Below, piece by piece: positions 1-7,812 of a DNA stretch of 64,000 nucleotides. This stretch comes from an uncultured Candidatus Melainabacteria bacterium. Its GTDB lineage: Bacteria; Cyanobacteriota; Vampirovibrionia; Gastranaerophilales; Gastranaerophilaceae. Each line of letters begins with the position of its first letter. The stretch's first letter is position 1. Under the pieces are notes generated by a model that saw only the letters and a list, made by a program, of their open reading frames with translations, had not been told where the DNA came from and did no database searches. The translations under genes were made by a program, and so were the position numbers. Location of the stretch: NCBI GenBank assembly GCA_947364235.1, contig CANARY010000004.1:124001-188000 (forward strand), read 5' to 3'.

Positions 1-281
1 GCAAAATAGACTGCACTTAGAATGTTTAAAATATTTCCGGCAACATTTAAAACCATTTTTGTATTCTTCATTTTTTGCGGTAATGCTCCGGAAATTCCAA
101 GTAAGCCAAAACCTCCCATAATGAAAAGATAAGCTTTAAAAATACCGCGTGGTACAGCAACGCAGTCGTTAACATCGCGCTGATTTCTGATTACGCCTGT
201 AAGCTTGTCTATAAATTCAGGTTTTTGCTGTTGTTTTGTGCTGTAGAAGTTTTGTGAAGTTTGGATTTTTGAAATATTCAT
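1..281 (-). CDS. Unknown protein, N-terminal part (runs off window start)
   Basis: An open frame starts at ATG 281 (MNISKIQTSQNFYSTKQQQK...) and stays open for 93 codons to base 1, so the C-terminus lies outside the window. The first 45 residues are polar. They are followed by a hydrophobic, Gly-rich stretch (residues about 50-65) and a second one (about 75-93), suggesting membrane association. There is no signal peptide. Codon use resembles the neighbours. I do not recognise a family. The divergent tRNA-Lys promoter lies just upstream. Confidence 0.55.
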   Translation of the reverse strand, partial: MNISKIQTSQNFYSTKQQQKPEFIDKLTGVIRNQRDVNDCVAVPRGIFKAYLFIMGGFGLLGISGALPQKMKNTKMVLNVAGNILNILSAVYF

Positions 282-313
282 AATGTTTATATTAAACCAT
301 GTAAAAAAAATTT

Positions 314-342
314 TTGACACTAGTTTATGTTTGTAATACGAT
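314..342 (+). promoter_or_regulatory. Sigma70-type promoter of tRNA-Lys
   Basis: TTGACA at 314-319, a 17-nt spacer, then TACGAT at 337-342. Transcription would start near 349, about 14 nt before the tRNA at 363. Confidence 0.6.
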
Positions 343-362
343 TTTTTTGTGAAGAGTTTTAT

Positions 363-435
363 GGGTGCGTGGCGCAGTTGGTAGCGCAGAAGACTCTTAA
401 TCTTTTGGTCGTGGGTTCGAGTCCCACCACACCCA
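363..435 (+). tRNA. tRNA-Lys (CTT)
   Basis: Full cloverleaf: acceptor GGGTGCG/CACACCC with one C-A mismatch, D-stem GCGC/GCGC, anticodon stem GAAGA/TCTTT around loop CTCTTAA (anticodon CTT), T-arm GTGGG-TTCGAGT-CCCAC, discriminator A. No encoded CCA: the next bases are TTTT. A rho-independent terminator follows directly. Confidence 0.95.
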
Positions 436-444
436 TTTTGTTTT

Positions 445-466
445 AAGAGGGCTTAAGCCCTCTTTT
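445..466 (+). terminator. Rho-independent terminator of tRNA-Lys
   Basis: AAGAGGGCTTAAGCCCTCTT is self-complementary and followed by T residues on the + strand. It lies between tRNA-Lys and the convergent usher gene; the T-run is weaker on the minus strand. Confidence 0.75.
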
Positions 467-3418
467 TTAATTCATTTTATATACAAGCTCTAAATTATTA
501 ATATCAACAAATTTTTTGTAAGTGTAAGGGATTTCAATATTTAAAATGCTTTTATCTTCAAAATTTTCTAGAGCATTAGCGTTGATAAAACTATCATCGA
601 GCTTTATAGTATAATTTCCCGGCTCAATTCCTGAAAAACTAAAATCTCCATTACTGTTGACAGTGCTGTAAGCAGCTTCTTCTCCTTGTTCATTGTTGAT
701 AACTACTATAAATTCATCGATTTTTTTTGTTCTATTAAAATCATCTATTATTTTCAAGTTTCCGGAAATATTGCCTGCACAGCTTTTTAATGGAAATTCC
801 AGGGTAGTTGTTTTGCCTTTATCAATTCTTATAATTTTTTCTTTTTCAACTCCTTTTGCTTGATATAATAATGCACTAAGTTTATCTTCATCGATTTTTA
901 CGCTGTAAATGCCGGCTTCTGTTCCAATAGGAATAGCTTTACCGTTTCTTTTTGTATAAATTTCATTATTAACCCAGCTGAACTTAAACGGTACATCTTT
1001 TACCGGGATGTCTTCTTTGTCAAATTTTCCATTTTTGTTTTTGTCAATGTACGCAGCTGCAACAACATATCCTCGGTTATCGTCATTATATCCTACGGAT
1101 TTTAGTCCTGCAGGCAAAACTGCAAAAGCATCGTTTAATACAAGATTGATTGAATGCCGTGAATTCATAGGAAGGTACATGTTATTTATAATATAGCCTC
1201 CGTTCTGGTTATACTGGTAATTAACATTTATCGTTCTGCCGGATTTTGTTCTGTAAGCAATATTTGCTGAAAAATCAAATCCATTATCTGAGCCGGTGTA
1301 TTTGTATCCTGTTCCGAGGCTCAATGTTACTCTTTTTATTTCTGGAAATGTGTAGCCTATTTTCATCATATTGTACTCATTAATAGAATTTGAATAATTG
1401 TAATTTGAAGCATCGTGTCCGAGTGACAGTGTGCCAAGCTTTTTAGGCATTTTATAGTCTGCTTTTAAATAAATAGTTGAGTATTGCGACTTAAAATTAT
1501 CATAATAGCTTTGTTCATAATTTGTTTGATAGCAGCTTTCAGTTTTTCCGCCCTGCAAGGTAAGGTAATCTTTAATTCTTTTAGAGATATTAAAATCGTA
1601 GTAATAGCTGCTGTTATGTGCAATAGAGTTACTTCCGTCTCTTCCGTTAATGTTAAATCGAAAATCAGCAAGTTTTTCGAAGTTCTTATTTGCACCAATG
1701 CTGAACTCATTGAAGTTTAATAGACCGCCTTCAAATTTTTTATCTATATTGGAAATATATTTTTTAAAACTTCCATCTAATCCGGAATTTTTGCCGTTTA
1801 AACTGCCTCTAATAAAACCTCCAGTTCTGTCGTTTATGTAACTTCCGTCGCTTCCAGCAAGATAGAAATCAGGTGAAGTATGAAATAAACCGCTTTTCAA
1901 GCTGTAATTCTTTTTTGCATAATCAGCTTGTGCTGTAACTGTATATCCTCCTTCTCCTGTAAAGCTGGCTCCGAATGCAGTTTTATATTTCAAAAAGTCA
2001 TTTTTTATATATTCAAACGAATTTAAACTTGTTATGCCTTCCAGATTATTGGGGTTTTTCCAAGTGCCTGAAGTCAAAAGTGAATCGGTAGAATAAATGC
2101 TCTGCCAGATTGAGTTTTTAGGAGTGGAAAAAATCTTGTCAGCAGAAAGTTTTGAATTAAATTTAAAATTGTCTTTTATTCCGTATTCAAACTCGGATGC
2201 TAAGAGTGCTTTTTTAGTATTCATTTCGTAAATATAGCCGTTTGTATTAAAAAGCTTGTTGTTATAGCCGGTTACTCCGCCAAGTAAAGTATATTTCTTT
2301 TCACCTTTTGAAGGCATATTTTCATATTTTTTGTAAATTTTTCCAAGAATAGTCTGAGTTGAACCGTCAGGCTTAACTTCTTCAATGCGGATTGATTCAG
2401 GTTTTTCATTTAAATGGATATTGTGTAATGAATAATATCCGTCATAAGTGCTTAATGTTTTATACTCTTTATCATTTATAAAAACTTTAGCAAGGCTTTC
2501 TTTGTCTACATATCCTTCAATGTCTTGATAGGTTGTTTTTTTAGTATCGTAATTGCTTACCTGAATACCAAGAGTTTGGTTTGCAATGGTGTAATCTTCA
2601 TCTTTAATTCCCTGAATTCGGCCTATTTCATAATCCAGAGGCAATATACCTTTTAATTTATTGTGATAATTAAATCCTAAACCTCCAAAAGAAAATAGTT
2701 CTCCTTTGTAGTTATAAGTATTCAAATCAACTCCCAAATCTCCGCCGAAAGCTTTACCTTTCAAAAGAATTTGTGTGTTATTGTTAAAAAACATATTCTG
2801 GTTTTTGCTTCCGTTCAATACATATTGAGAAATTGTGTCGCTCATTGTATTGTTGTTTAAGCTTATGGAATTAAAGAATATTTTCTTATCTGCTTTAGGA
2901 GCAGAAATGTTAGTATAAGCCCTGATTTGAGGGAGTTCAGAAGGTTTGGAGTTTTCTTTTTCTAAAAGTGCGAGTTTTTTATCTGTATGTACACTTACAG
3001 ATAAATCATTTTTATCAACTTTTATATCAGAATCAAAAATTATACTTAAATCTTTAGCTGAGCAGAAAATTTCGTCTCGTGTTTCATCCATCAGCCCTTG
3101 TTTAAGGTAAAAATTTTTGACAGAAGAAATCTTTTTACCATTAAATTCTATATTATTATGACTGACCTTGCCGTTTTCAAAAATGATTTCTTTCGTTGAG
3201 TGATTTGTTTTGACTTTTAATTCAAAAATTTCAGAAAGCTGTTTGAAAGGTAAAAAAATTTTATCGCCTGAAATAAGGAGCTCTATGTCATAGTAAGCAT
3301 TGTTATTTAAATTAATATACGATATTATTGTTTCGATTTTTTGTGCAGCAAGGCAAGGTTGAAACAAAATAATCATCCCTAGTATTAAAGCAGAAAAAAT
3401 TCTTGTTAAATATTTCAT
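467..3418 (-). CDS. Outer-membrane usher of a chaperone-usher-type pilus
   Basis: About 983 residues with a signal peptide (MKYLTRIFSALILG...CLA). An N-terminal region (about 25-160) looks like a small periplasmic domain. A long Tyr/Asn/Gly-rich stretch with alternating strands (about 180-780) is typical of an outer-membrane barrel. It contains a plug-like segment near residues 300-360 ending EEVKPDGSTQTILG, closely resembling the conserved V-EADGSTQ segment of FimD-type ushers. A calcium-loop-like sequence, DKNKNGKFDKED, lies near 793-804, followed by a beta-sandwich C-terminus (about 880-983). I chose ATG 3418, giving a TGATG stop/start overlap with the preceding pilin; a GTG at 3421 adds one residue. 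Last gene of a five-gene operon. It resembles alternate (CS1/CFA-I) ushers more than FimD in size, but the exact family assignment is inference. Confidence 0.8.
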   Translation of the reverse strand: MKYLTRIFSALILGMIILFQPCLAAQKIETIISYINLNNNAYYDIELLISGDKIFLPFKQLSEIFELKVKTNHSTKEIIFENGKVSHNNIEFNGKKISSVKNFYLKQGLMDETRDEIFCSAKDLSIIFDSDIKVDKNDLSVSVHTDKKLALLEKENSKPSELPQIRAYTNISAPKADKKIFFNSISLNNNTMSDTISQYVLNGSKNQNMFFNNNTQILLKGKAFGGDLGVDLNTYNYKGELFSFGGLGFNYHNKLKGILPLDYEIGRIQGIKDEDYTIANQTLGIQVSNYDTKKTTYQDIEGYVDKESLAKVFINDKEYKTLSTYDGYYSLHNIHLNEKPESIRIEEVKPDGSTQTILGKIYKKYENMPSKGEKKYTLLGGVTGYNNKLFNTNGYIYEMNTKKALLASEFEYGIKDNFKFNSKLSADKIFSTPKNSIWQSIYSTDSLLTSGTWKNPNNLEGITSLNSFEYIKNDFLKYKTAFGASFTGEGGYTVTAQADYAKKNYSLKSGLFHTSPDFYLAGSDGSYINDRTGGFIRGSLNGKNSGLDGSFKKYISNIDKKFEGGLLNFNEFSIGANKNFEKLADFRFNINGRDGSNSIAHNSSYYYDFNISKRIKDYLTLQGGKTESCYQTNYEQSYYDNFKSQYSTIYLKADYKMPKKLGTLSLGHDASNYNYSNSINEYNMMKIGYTFPEIKRVTLSLGTGYKYTGSDNGFDFSANIAYRTKSGRTINVNYQYNQNGGYIINNMYLPMNSRHSINLVLNDAFAVLPAGLKSVGYNDDNRGYVVAAAYIDKNKNGKFDKEDIPVKDVPFKFSWVNNEIYTKRNGKAIPIGTEAGIYSVKIDEDKLSALLYQAKGVEKEKIIRIDKGKTTTLEFPLKSCAGNISGNLKIIDDFNRTKKIDEFIVVINNEQGEEAAYSTVNSNGDFSFSGIEPGNYTIKLDDSFINANALENFEDKSILNIEIPYTYKKFVDINNLELVYKMN

Positions 3419-4044
3419 CACGGATTTCGGTTTGCGCTAAAAGTTACGACAGCTTGATAAACTCCTGCTCTGTCGTTTGTTATCGAATAAGTATTTGCAA
3501 GAGGAGTGCTTCCGACAGTTTGTACTAAAGTTCCGTTTCTGCTTGTTCCTGTTTGTATGATATAGCATAATCCGCCGTAAGCCGGGTTGTTAGCCAAAGC
3601 TGCAGAAGAAAGGTTTGTGAGTGTATTCGTTATAGGATAAGCAATAACGTTAGCATTGTTTGCTGCGGAAGGAGTTCCGCTTTTAATATTATTTACAGCA
3701 GCAGCTGCAGGATATAATGCCGGAGAATTGTTCCCCAGCAAAATATATCCGTTAGAAGCTATTTGTGCATACGCATTAACACTTGTTCCTCCTGCTGTCA
3801 GCAGAGAAGACTGTACGACATATGTGTAATTTGAATCTGCTCCGTTTGTTTGCAGTCTGAAAGATGCAGCAGGTGATGATGAAATACCTGCTGCCGGCTC
3901 AATTGTGCCTTGAGAAGCTGACGTATTAATCGCTGTAACGCTCACAGCTGCAGGCACTGTTGTTGTCAGTGTCTGCTGGAAAGTCGTTGCTCCAAAGCAG
4001 CCGGGCATTAATAAGATGCAAAGTACTAAAGCAGAAATTTTCAT
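3418..4044 (-). CDS. Second pilin-like subunit
   Basis: 208 residues with a signal peptide (MKISALVLCILLMPGCFG). The mature protein is Ala/Asn/Thr-rich and predicted all-beta. It is paralogous to the next gene upstream: TPSAANNANVIAYPI here versus SPAAANNANAIAYPI there, and both end with D-x-AG-x-YQA followed by alternating hydrophobics. The mature N-terminus (TTFQQTLTTTVPAAVSVTAI) alternates polar and hydrophobic residues, as expected of a donor strand in chaperone-usher pilins. The MPGC sequence could be read as a weak lipobox. Its ribosome-binding site (TAGG) is weak, unlike that of the upstream pilin, suggesting a minor subunit. The stop overlaps the usher start. Confidence 0.7.
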   Translation of the reverse strand: MKISALVLCILLMPGCFGATTFQQTLTTTVPAAVSVTAINTSASQGTIEPAAGISSSPAASFRLQTNGADSNYTYVVQSSLLTAGGTSVNAYAQIASNGYILLGNNSPALYPAAAAVNNIKSGTPSAANNANVIAYPITNTLTNLSSAALANNPAYGGLCYIIQTGTSRNGTLVQTVGSTPLANTYSITNDRAGVYQAVVTFSANRNP

Positions 4045-4051
4045 TTTTAAC

Positions 4052-4678
4052 CTACAAGCTTGTTGCTGTTAAAGTCATGATTGCTTGATAAGTTCCGGCA
4101 TTGTCTTGAAATGAGTATGTACCGGTATAAGGTGTTGTGCCTGTAGTAGTTGTAGCAACGGTTGTTCCGCCGTTCACTGTTATGTTGTACTGGTTCTTTG
4201 CTGCATCGTATGTGGATGTTCCGCTATTTGTCAGTGCAACGCTTGCTATTGGGTAAGCTATTGCATTGGCATTATTCGCAGCAGCCGGAGACGCTGCTTT
4301 ACAGTCGCTGATTGCTGCAGCTGTTGGAATTTTACCTGTTGCTGTATTTGAGAATACTACATAAGTGTTTGCTCCTTGCTGGAAAAGTGCATTAACGTTT
4401 CCTGCTGCTCCTGCTGTTGTTGCCTGCAAATATAAAGCTTGGGAGTCTGTGTTTAAGTTTACTTGAAACTTGGATACAAGAGCTGCTGCAAGAGCTCCAG
4501 TGTCAGGTGCAATAGTGGTAGTTGTTACGGCTCCTGATGTTACTGGAGTAATATCAAGATAAGTGCCAAGTGTGGCTTGTAAAGTTTGTGAAGCTGTGTT
4601 TGAAATTGCGTGCGAAGCGTTTAATGCTGCAAGCATCGCAGGAATAATTAATAGTCCTGCCAGTTTTTTGTTAATCAT
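4052..4678 (-). CDS. Major pilin-like subunit
   Basis: 208 residues: signal peptide ending near NASHA, then a Thr/Ala/Asn-rich beta protein with almost no charge. The mature start, SNTASQTLQATLGTYLDITP, resembles the donor strand of CS1/CFA-I major pilins in pattern. There is only one cysteine in the mature chain, so no intrachain disulfide of the type seen in FimA. It is preceded by the strongest ribosome-binding site of the operon (AAAAGGAGGAT), consistent with a highly made structural subunit. A 44-bp gap separates it from the chaperone gene and 7 bp from the paralogous pilin. Pilin identity is inferred from context plus the paralogy; no named family is certain. Confidence 0.72.
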   Translation of the reverse strand: MINKKLAGLLIIPAMLAALNASHAISNTASQTLQATLGTYLDITPVTSGAVTTTTIAPDTGALAAALVSKFQVNLNTDSQALYLQATTAGAAGNVNALFQQGANTYVVFSNTATGKIPTAAAISDCKAASPAAANNANAIAYPIASVALTNSGTSTYDAAKNQYNITVNGGTTVATTTTGTTPYTGTYSFQDNAGTYQAIMTLTATSL

Positions 4679-4722
4679 ATTTTTTTATCCTCCTTTTTGT
4701 AATTTTGACGTTTGTATTTAAA

Positions 4723-5568
4723 TCAGATTACATTTACTCCCTCCTCTCTATTTATGCTAAATTTGTTTTCTTTTATAATGTTTTTTAAACGGCCTTTCTC
4801 ATCGTTATAATTGAGTATAAGCCTCAATGTATAATCTCCGTTTTCTTTGATATCATTAAGCGGTATTTGTTCATTAGTTATAAGAAAACTTTTTGCTCCT
4901 GCTACAGTATTTTTGATAGGATATTCACCGATAAGCTTCTTGTTTCTTATAATTTGTGCTTTCCCTGAACATCTGACTTTGCTGTTGCCTTCGGAAAGAA
5001 TTTTTAATGCAAGGTTGATATCTTTGTCTGATTGCTGGATGTCAAACTGTTCGATTTTGGCGCATTTTACAAAATGCCCTTTGTCCACATATACAGGTAT
5101 GCCCACGCGGGTTTTTACAATAAGCTTGGTCTGTACATTTTTGCTTCCGGAAGGCAGGAATAATTCTTTTGCAGCTACGTCTTCTAAGAATAAAACCATT
5201 CTTGATTCGCCGTCAGGTAATGAGTTTACATCTGCTATTGTTAAACGTACTTTTTGGATATTACCGTTTTGGAGTGTGAATTCATTCGGTACAAATCTGG
5301 CGTTTTTTATTAAGCTGTCTTGTGCTTCTGTCTGCTCCAATATATCCATTGTTCCCGCTTGCGATATTTTGAAGTATTCAGGATAAACTTTAAAACGAAT
5401 TGTTTCATTTTCTCCTCCTTGAACGGAAAAAGATGATGTAAGGTAGTTTCCTTTTACGCCTGTGGTGTCAAGCTCCAAAATTGTGGGCGTAATTTTAATT
5501 GCTCCGTAAGAAATTGAAAACATTCCGGTAAAAGCAGCTGTCATTAAAAAATAAATAAATTTTTTCAT
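4723..5568 (-). CDS. Periplasmic pilus chaperone (PapD-like fold)
   Basis: 281 residues: signal peptide MKKFIYFLMTAAFTGMFSISYG, then an Ig-like first domain. Characteristic pieces are ITPTILELDTTG (first strand), NARFVPNEFTLQNGNIQKVR (the P-x-x-F-x-L-x-x-G-x-x-Q-x-V-R signature of pilus chaperones), a G-E-S-R-M-V-L-F-L-E strand and VGIPVYV. The second half (about 170-275) is another beta-domain. It is somewhat longer than PapD or FimC (about 230). Translation is coupled to the upstream gene by TAATG overlap with a good AGGAGAT site. It would guide subunits across the periplasm to the usher. Confidence 0.78.
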   Translation of the reverse strand: MKKFIYFLMTAAFTGMFSISYGAIKITPTILELDTTGVKGNYLTSSFSVQGGENETIRFKVYPEYFKISQAGTMDILEQTEAQDSLIKNARFVPNEFTLQNGNIQKVRLTIADVNSLPDGESRMVLFLEDVAAKELFLPSGSKNVQTKLIVKTRVGIPVYVDKGHFVKCAKIEQFDIQQSDKDINLALKILSEGNSKVRCSGKAQIIRNKKLIGEYPIKNTVAGAKSFLITNEQIPLNDIKENGDYTLRLILNYNDEKGRLKNIIKENKFSINREEGVNVI

Positions 5569-6458
5569 TAGTTATCTCCTGCTTGTATTGAATATGTAAA
5601 ATTATTATTGTACGTTCCTTCAGGAATATAAGTTCCTGAGGAGTTTTTGAGTCTGAATTTTAAGTTAATATAATCTGTTGTATAATTCCCTGTGACGGGT
5701 GCTGTCACAGTTGGGTTGCCGCTTGCTAAAGTATACTGCTGATTTGCTTGGATTTGAGTTTCTGTATTTATATAATTTGTAACATTTGAAGACACTCCTG
5801 TGATTAGAAAATAGTAATTTGCAGGAAGAGTGCCCAAACCTGATGTATTCATGATAAGCTTCCACTTACCGTTAGATTTTATAATAATTTGAGGAGTAAC
5901 AGTGTTATCGACAACAGCATTTCCATCAAAAACATTTTCCGGAGTGAGTGTAATATTTACAGGGTTTGTAACAGTTGAAATATCTTGAGTATTTGGGATT
6001 ACGAAGCTTAATGTATAAACAACTGTATCTGGTGAAAGAGTTGTGTTTGAATCAAATTGAAGCCTTGTTGTGTATGTTCCGGGAGGAAGTACGCCTAAGC
6101 TTTTGACAATGCAGTTATAATTTGCTGTGTAACCTCCAAGTCCAATAGCAAGCCCGTTAATCAATGTAACCTGATTGTTGTAAATTATTTGAAAATCATT
6201 TGTTCCGTTATTCAAATAAAGCTGAGATACAGGTATCTTGTAGCTGGAATTTGCTGTGTTGGTGATGAACTGGTCTAGAGCTTTAACTTTTAAAGTCAAG
6301 CTTAGAGAAATTAATGTGCTTATGGATACCTGAATAGGAGTAGAAATAGTTGTGCTGCCTACGGTTGTTCCTCCCGTGCTTTTGACAGCAATGCCGCAGT
6401 AAGCCTTGCTAAATGAAGATATGAAAATTATTATTAATATAAGAAAAAGTTTCTTCAT
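5568..6458 (-). CDS. Putative pilus tip subunit / adhesin
   Basis: 296 residues with a signal peptide (MKKLFLILIIIFISSFSKAYC). The mature protein is Asn/Thr/Ser-rich and all-beta, seemingly two domains: about 22-165 (with LPPGTYTTRLQFDS) and about 170-296 (ending IPEGTYNNNFTYSI). Both end in a PEGTY/PGTY plus alternating hydrophobic strand, as in Ig-like pilus subunits. First gene of the operon; no clear Shine-Dalgarno, but a TAAATT box sits 6 nt before the ATG. The two-domain length is compatible with a tip adhesin, though the arrangement alone supports that role and the sequence matches no adhesin I can name. Confidence 0.55.
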   Translation of the reverse strand: MKKLFLILIIIFISSFSKAYCGIAVKSTGGTTVGSTTISTPIQVSISTLISLSLTLKVKALDQFITNTANSSYKIPVSQLYLNNGTNDFQIIYNNQVTLINGLAIGLGGYTANYNCIVKSLGVLPPGTYTTRLQFDSNTTLSPDTVVYTLSFVIPNTQDISTVTNPVNITLTPENVFDGNAVVDNTVTPQIIIKSNGKWKLIMNTSGLGTLPANYYFLITGVSSNVTNYINTETQIQANQQYTLASGNPTVTAPVTGNYTTDYINLKFRLKNSSGTYIPEGTYNNNFTYSIQAGDN

Positions 6459-6528
6459 AGAGATAATTTATATTTTTTAATCAAATTTTTGAATTACTCT
6501 TAATTACTCTGAAAGTACAATATTTTTA

Positions 6529-7047
6529 ATGCCGTACCGGGGAAGAGAGAAAGAAAAATTAAAAGCTAAAATATGTAAAATGAGGGGAATATTAGTTTTA
6601 TTTTTATCAATTTTTGTATCTCAAAACGGTTTTTGTGCTGACCAGATTCTCTCAGCATCATTGCCTCAAGTAATGGAGATAGAAAAAATAATTGTAGAAA
6701 CATCTGAATACAACAGAGATGAGCCGATGCCGAATATGAATATTAAAGAATCAGCTAATGTAGATTCTAATAATATTCTTTTAAGATTAAGTCCTGTCAA
6801 AGTTCAGCTGCATACTAATTCTTCAACTCCAATAATTGTGAATGCGGCTTTTCAAGAATTGAAACATTCAGGAGGACTTTATAATTTCAGCTCATCAAAC
6901 CTTTCTGTTCTTCCGCAGTCTTATACGATAAATAATCCTTATGACCACGTAATTACAGACGTTTTTACGCCTTATGTGAATGTAAAACCTGATACAGTTC
7001 TCGGCAGATATATCGGCTCGATTCTTTTTACGCTTGGAGGAATATGA
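6529..7047 (+). CDS. Secreted protein divergent from the pilus operon
   Basis: Up to 172 residues. A hydrophobic segment followed by NGFCADQ is a signal peptide. The remainder is beta-rich, with a C-terminal end (TVLGRYIGSILFTLGG) recalling the last strand of the putative tip subunit. Two starts are possible. ATG 6529 is preceded by TACAAT 7 nt upstream; ATG 6580 (MRGILVLFLS) gives a more ordinary short signal peptide and has TAAAAT 7 nt upstream. Neither has a Shine-Dalgarno. It overlaps the next gene by ATGA. Probably an accessory pilus or surface protein by position; function unknown. Confidence 0.65.
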   Translation: MPYRGREKEKLKAKICKMRGILVLFLSIFVSQNGFCADQILSASLPQVMEIEKIIVETSEYNRDEPMPNMNIKESANVDSNNILLRLSPVKVQLHTNSSTPIIVNAAFQELKHSGGLYNFSSSNLSVLPQSYTINNPYDHVITDVFTPYVNVKPDTVLGRYIGSILFTLGGI

Positions 7048-7727
7048 AGAAACTTTTATCTTTGATTTTAATTTATTCAGTCTGCCCTTATGTTTTCTCT
7101 TCTCCTCAGACCAGCTTAAATTCTTTTGAAATACCTATAGAAGCAGTACCTCCGGGAGGAATAGAAGAAACTGTTCGGCCTGCTCAAAAATCTGAAGGGT
7201 TGAGCGATGGTGCTGTTACTGCAATAACCTTGGGCTCAGTGTTTGGCGGCTTAGCTGTACTAGGCGGTCTTGGATGGTATTTTGCAAAACATTCAGCAGG
7301 ACTTGCATGCGGCTGTGCATGCGGAATAGATAAACCGGTTATTCCTATTTGCTTGGCAGATTTTTGTAAAGATTTTTCAAAAAATAAATACCTTGAGAAG
7401 GCTTTTGCTTTGATACGAAAGTCTTCTGATAAAAAATATTTGTTTGCAGCTGATTCAGAAATCAAAGAAAAAAGCTGCAATACAATAATTTTTGAAATTC
7501 CTAAAGATTTACCGAATTTTAGAATTATTCAGGTTTCAGATGGAGAGATTAATTCCAAAATTATTGTTTCCGGCTCAGAAATACCAGCAAGAAAAAGTTT
7601 AGAAAACGGTGTTTCGATATCTAAAGGAAAGATTCCTGAAACAACAGACTCTTATGCTGCGTTAGTTACAGAAAACCATTCATTTCAAAAAAAATATGCT
7701 GTAATTGTTGAGTTTTCTAAGGAGTAG
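7044..7727 (+). CDS. Secreted/membrane-anchored protein of unknown function
   Basis: 227 residues: signal peptide (MKKLLSLILIYSVCPYVFS), a Pro/Glu linker, a Gly-rich transmembrane-like segment (about 58-78, SVFGGLAVLGGLGWYF), a short cysteine-dense stretch (LACGCACGIDKP) and a C-terminal domain of about 130 residues with beta-pattern. It is translationally coupled to the preceding gene (ATGA, with GGAGG). The pair sits divergently beside the chaperone-usher operon, so a link to the surface structure is plausible but only by position. Confidence 0.65.
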   Translation: MKKLLSLILIYSVCPYVFSSPQTSLNSFEIPIEAVPPGGIEETVRPAQKSEGLSDGAVTAITLGSVFGGLAVLGGLGWYFAKHSAGLACGCACGIDKPVIPICLADFCKDFSKNKYLEKAFALIRKSSDKKYLFAADSEIKEKSCNTIIFEIPKDLPNFRIIQVSDGEINSKIIVSGSEIPARKSLENGVSISKGKIPETTDSYAALVTENHSFQKKYAVIVEFSKE

Positions 7728-7769
7728 TGCTCTTTACTTTTAAAAATATTTATAGTTAAATGTAGGTAC

Positions 7770-7783
7770 GGAGGGAAACCTCT
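7770..7783 (+). promoter_or_regulatory. Small GNRA-capped hairpin in the ispH-rpsA leader
   Basis: GGAGG-GAAA-CCTCT forms a 4-5 bp stem with a GAAA loop. It lies about 30 nt before the TTG start of ispH and is followed by the palindrome TTCTTAAGAA. No known riboswitch is recognised. Confidence 0.25.
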
Positions 7784-7812
7784 AGTTCTTAAGAAAGTGA
7801 ATTACAAATTTT

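Noticed and set aside
1008..1841. Plus-strand open frames inside the usher gene
   Set aside because: They are short shadows opposite a clearly coding minus-strand gene, without ribosome-binding sites.
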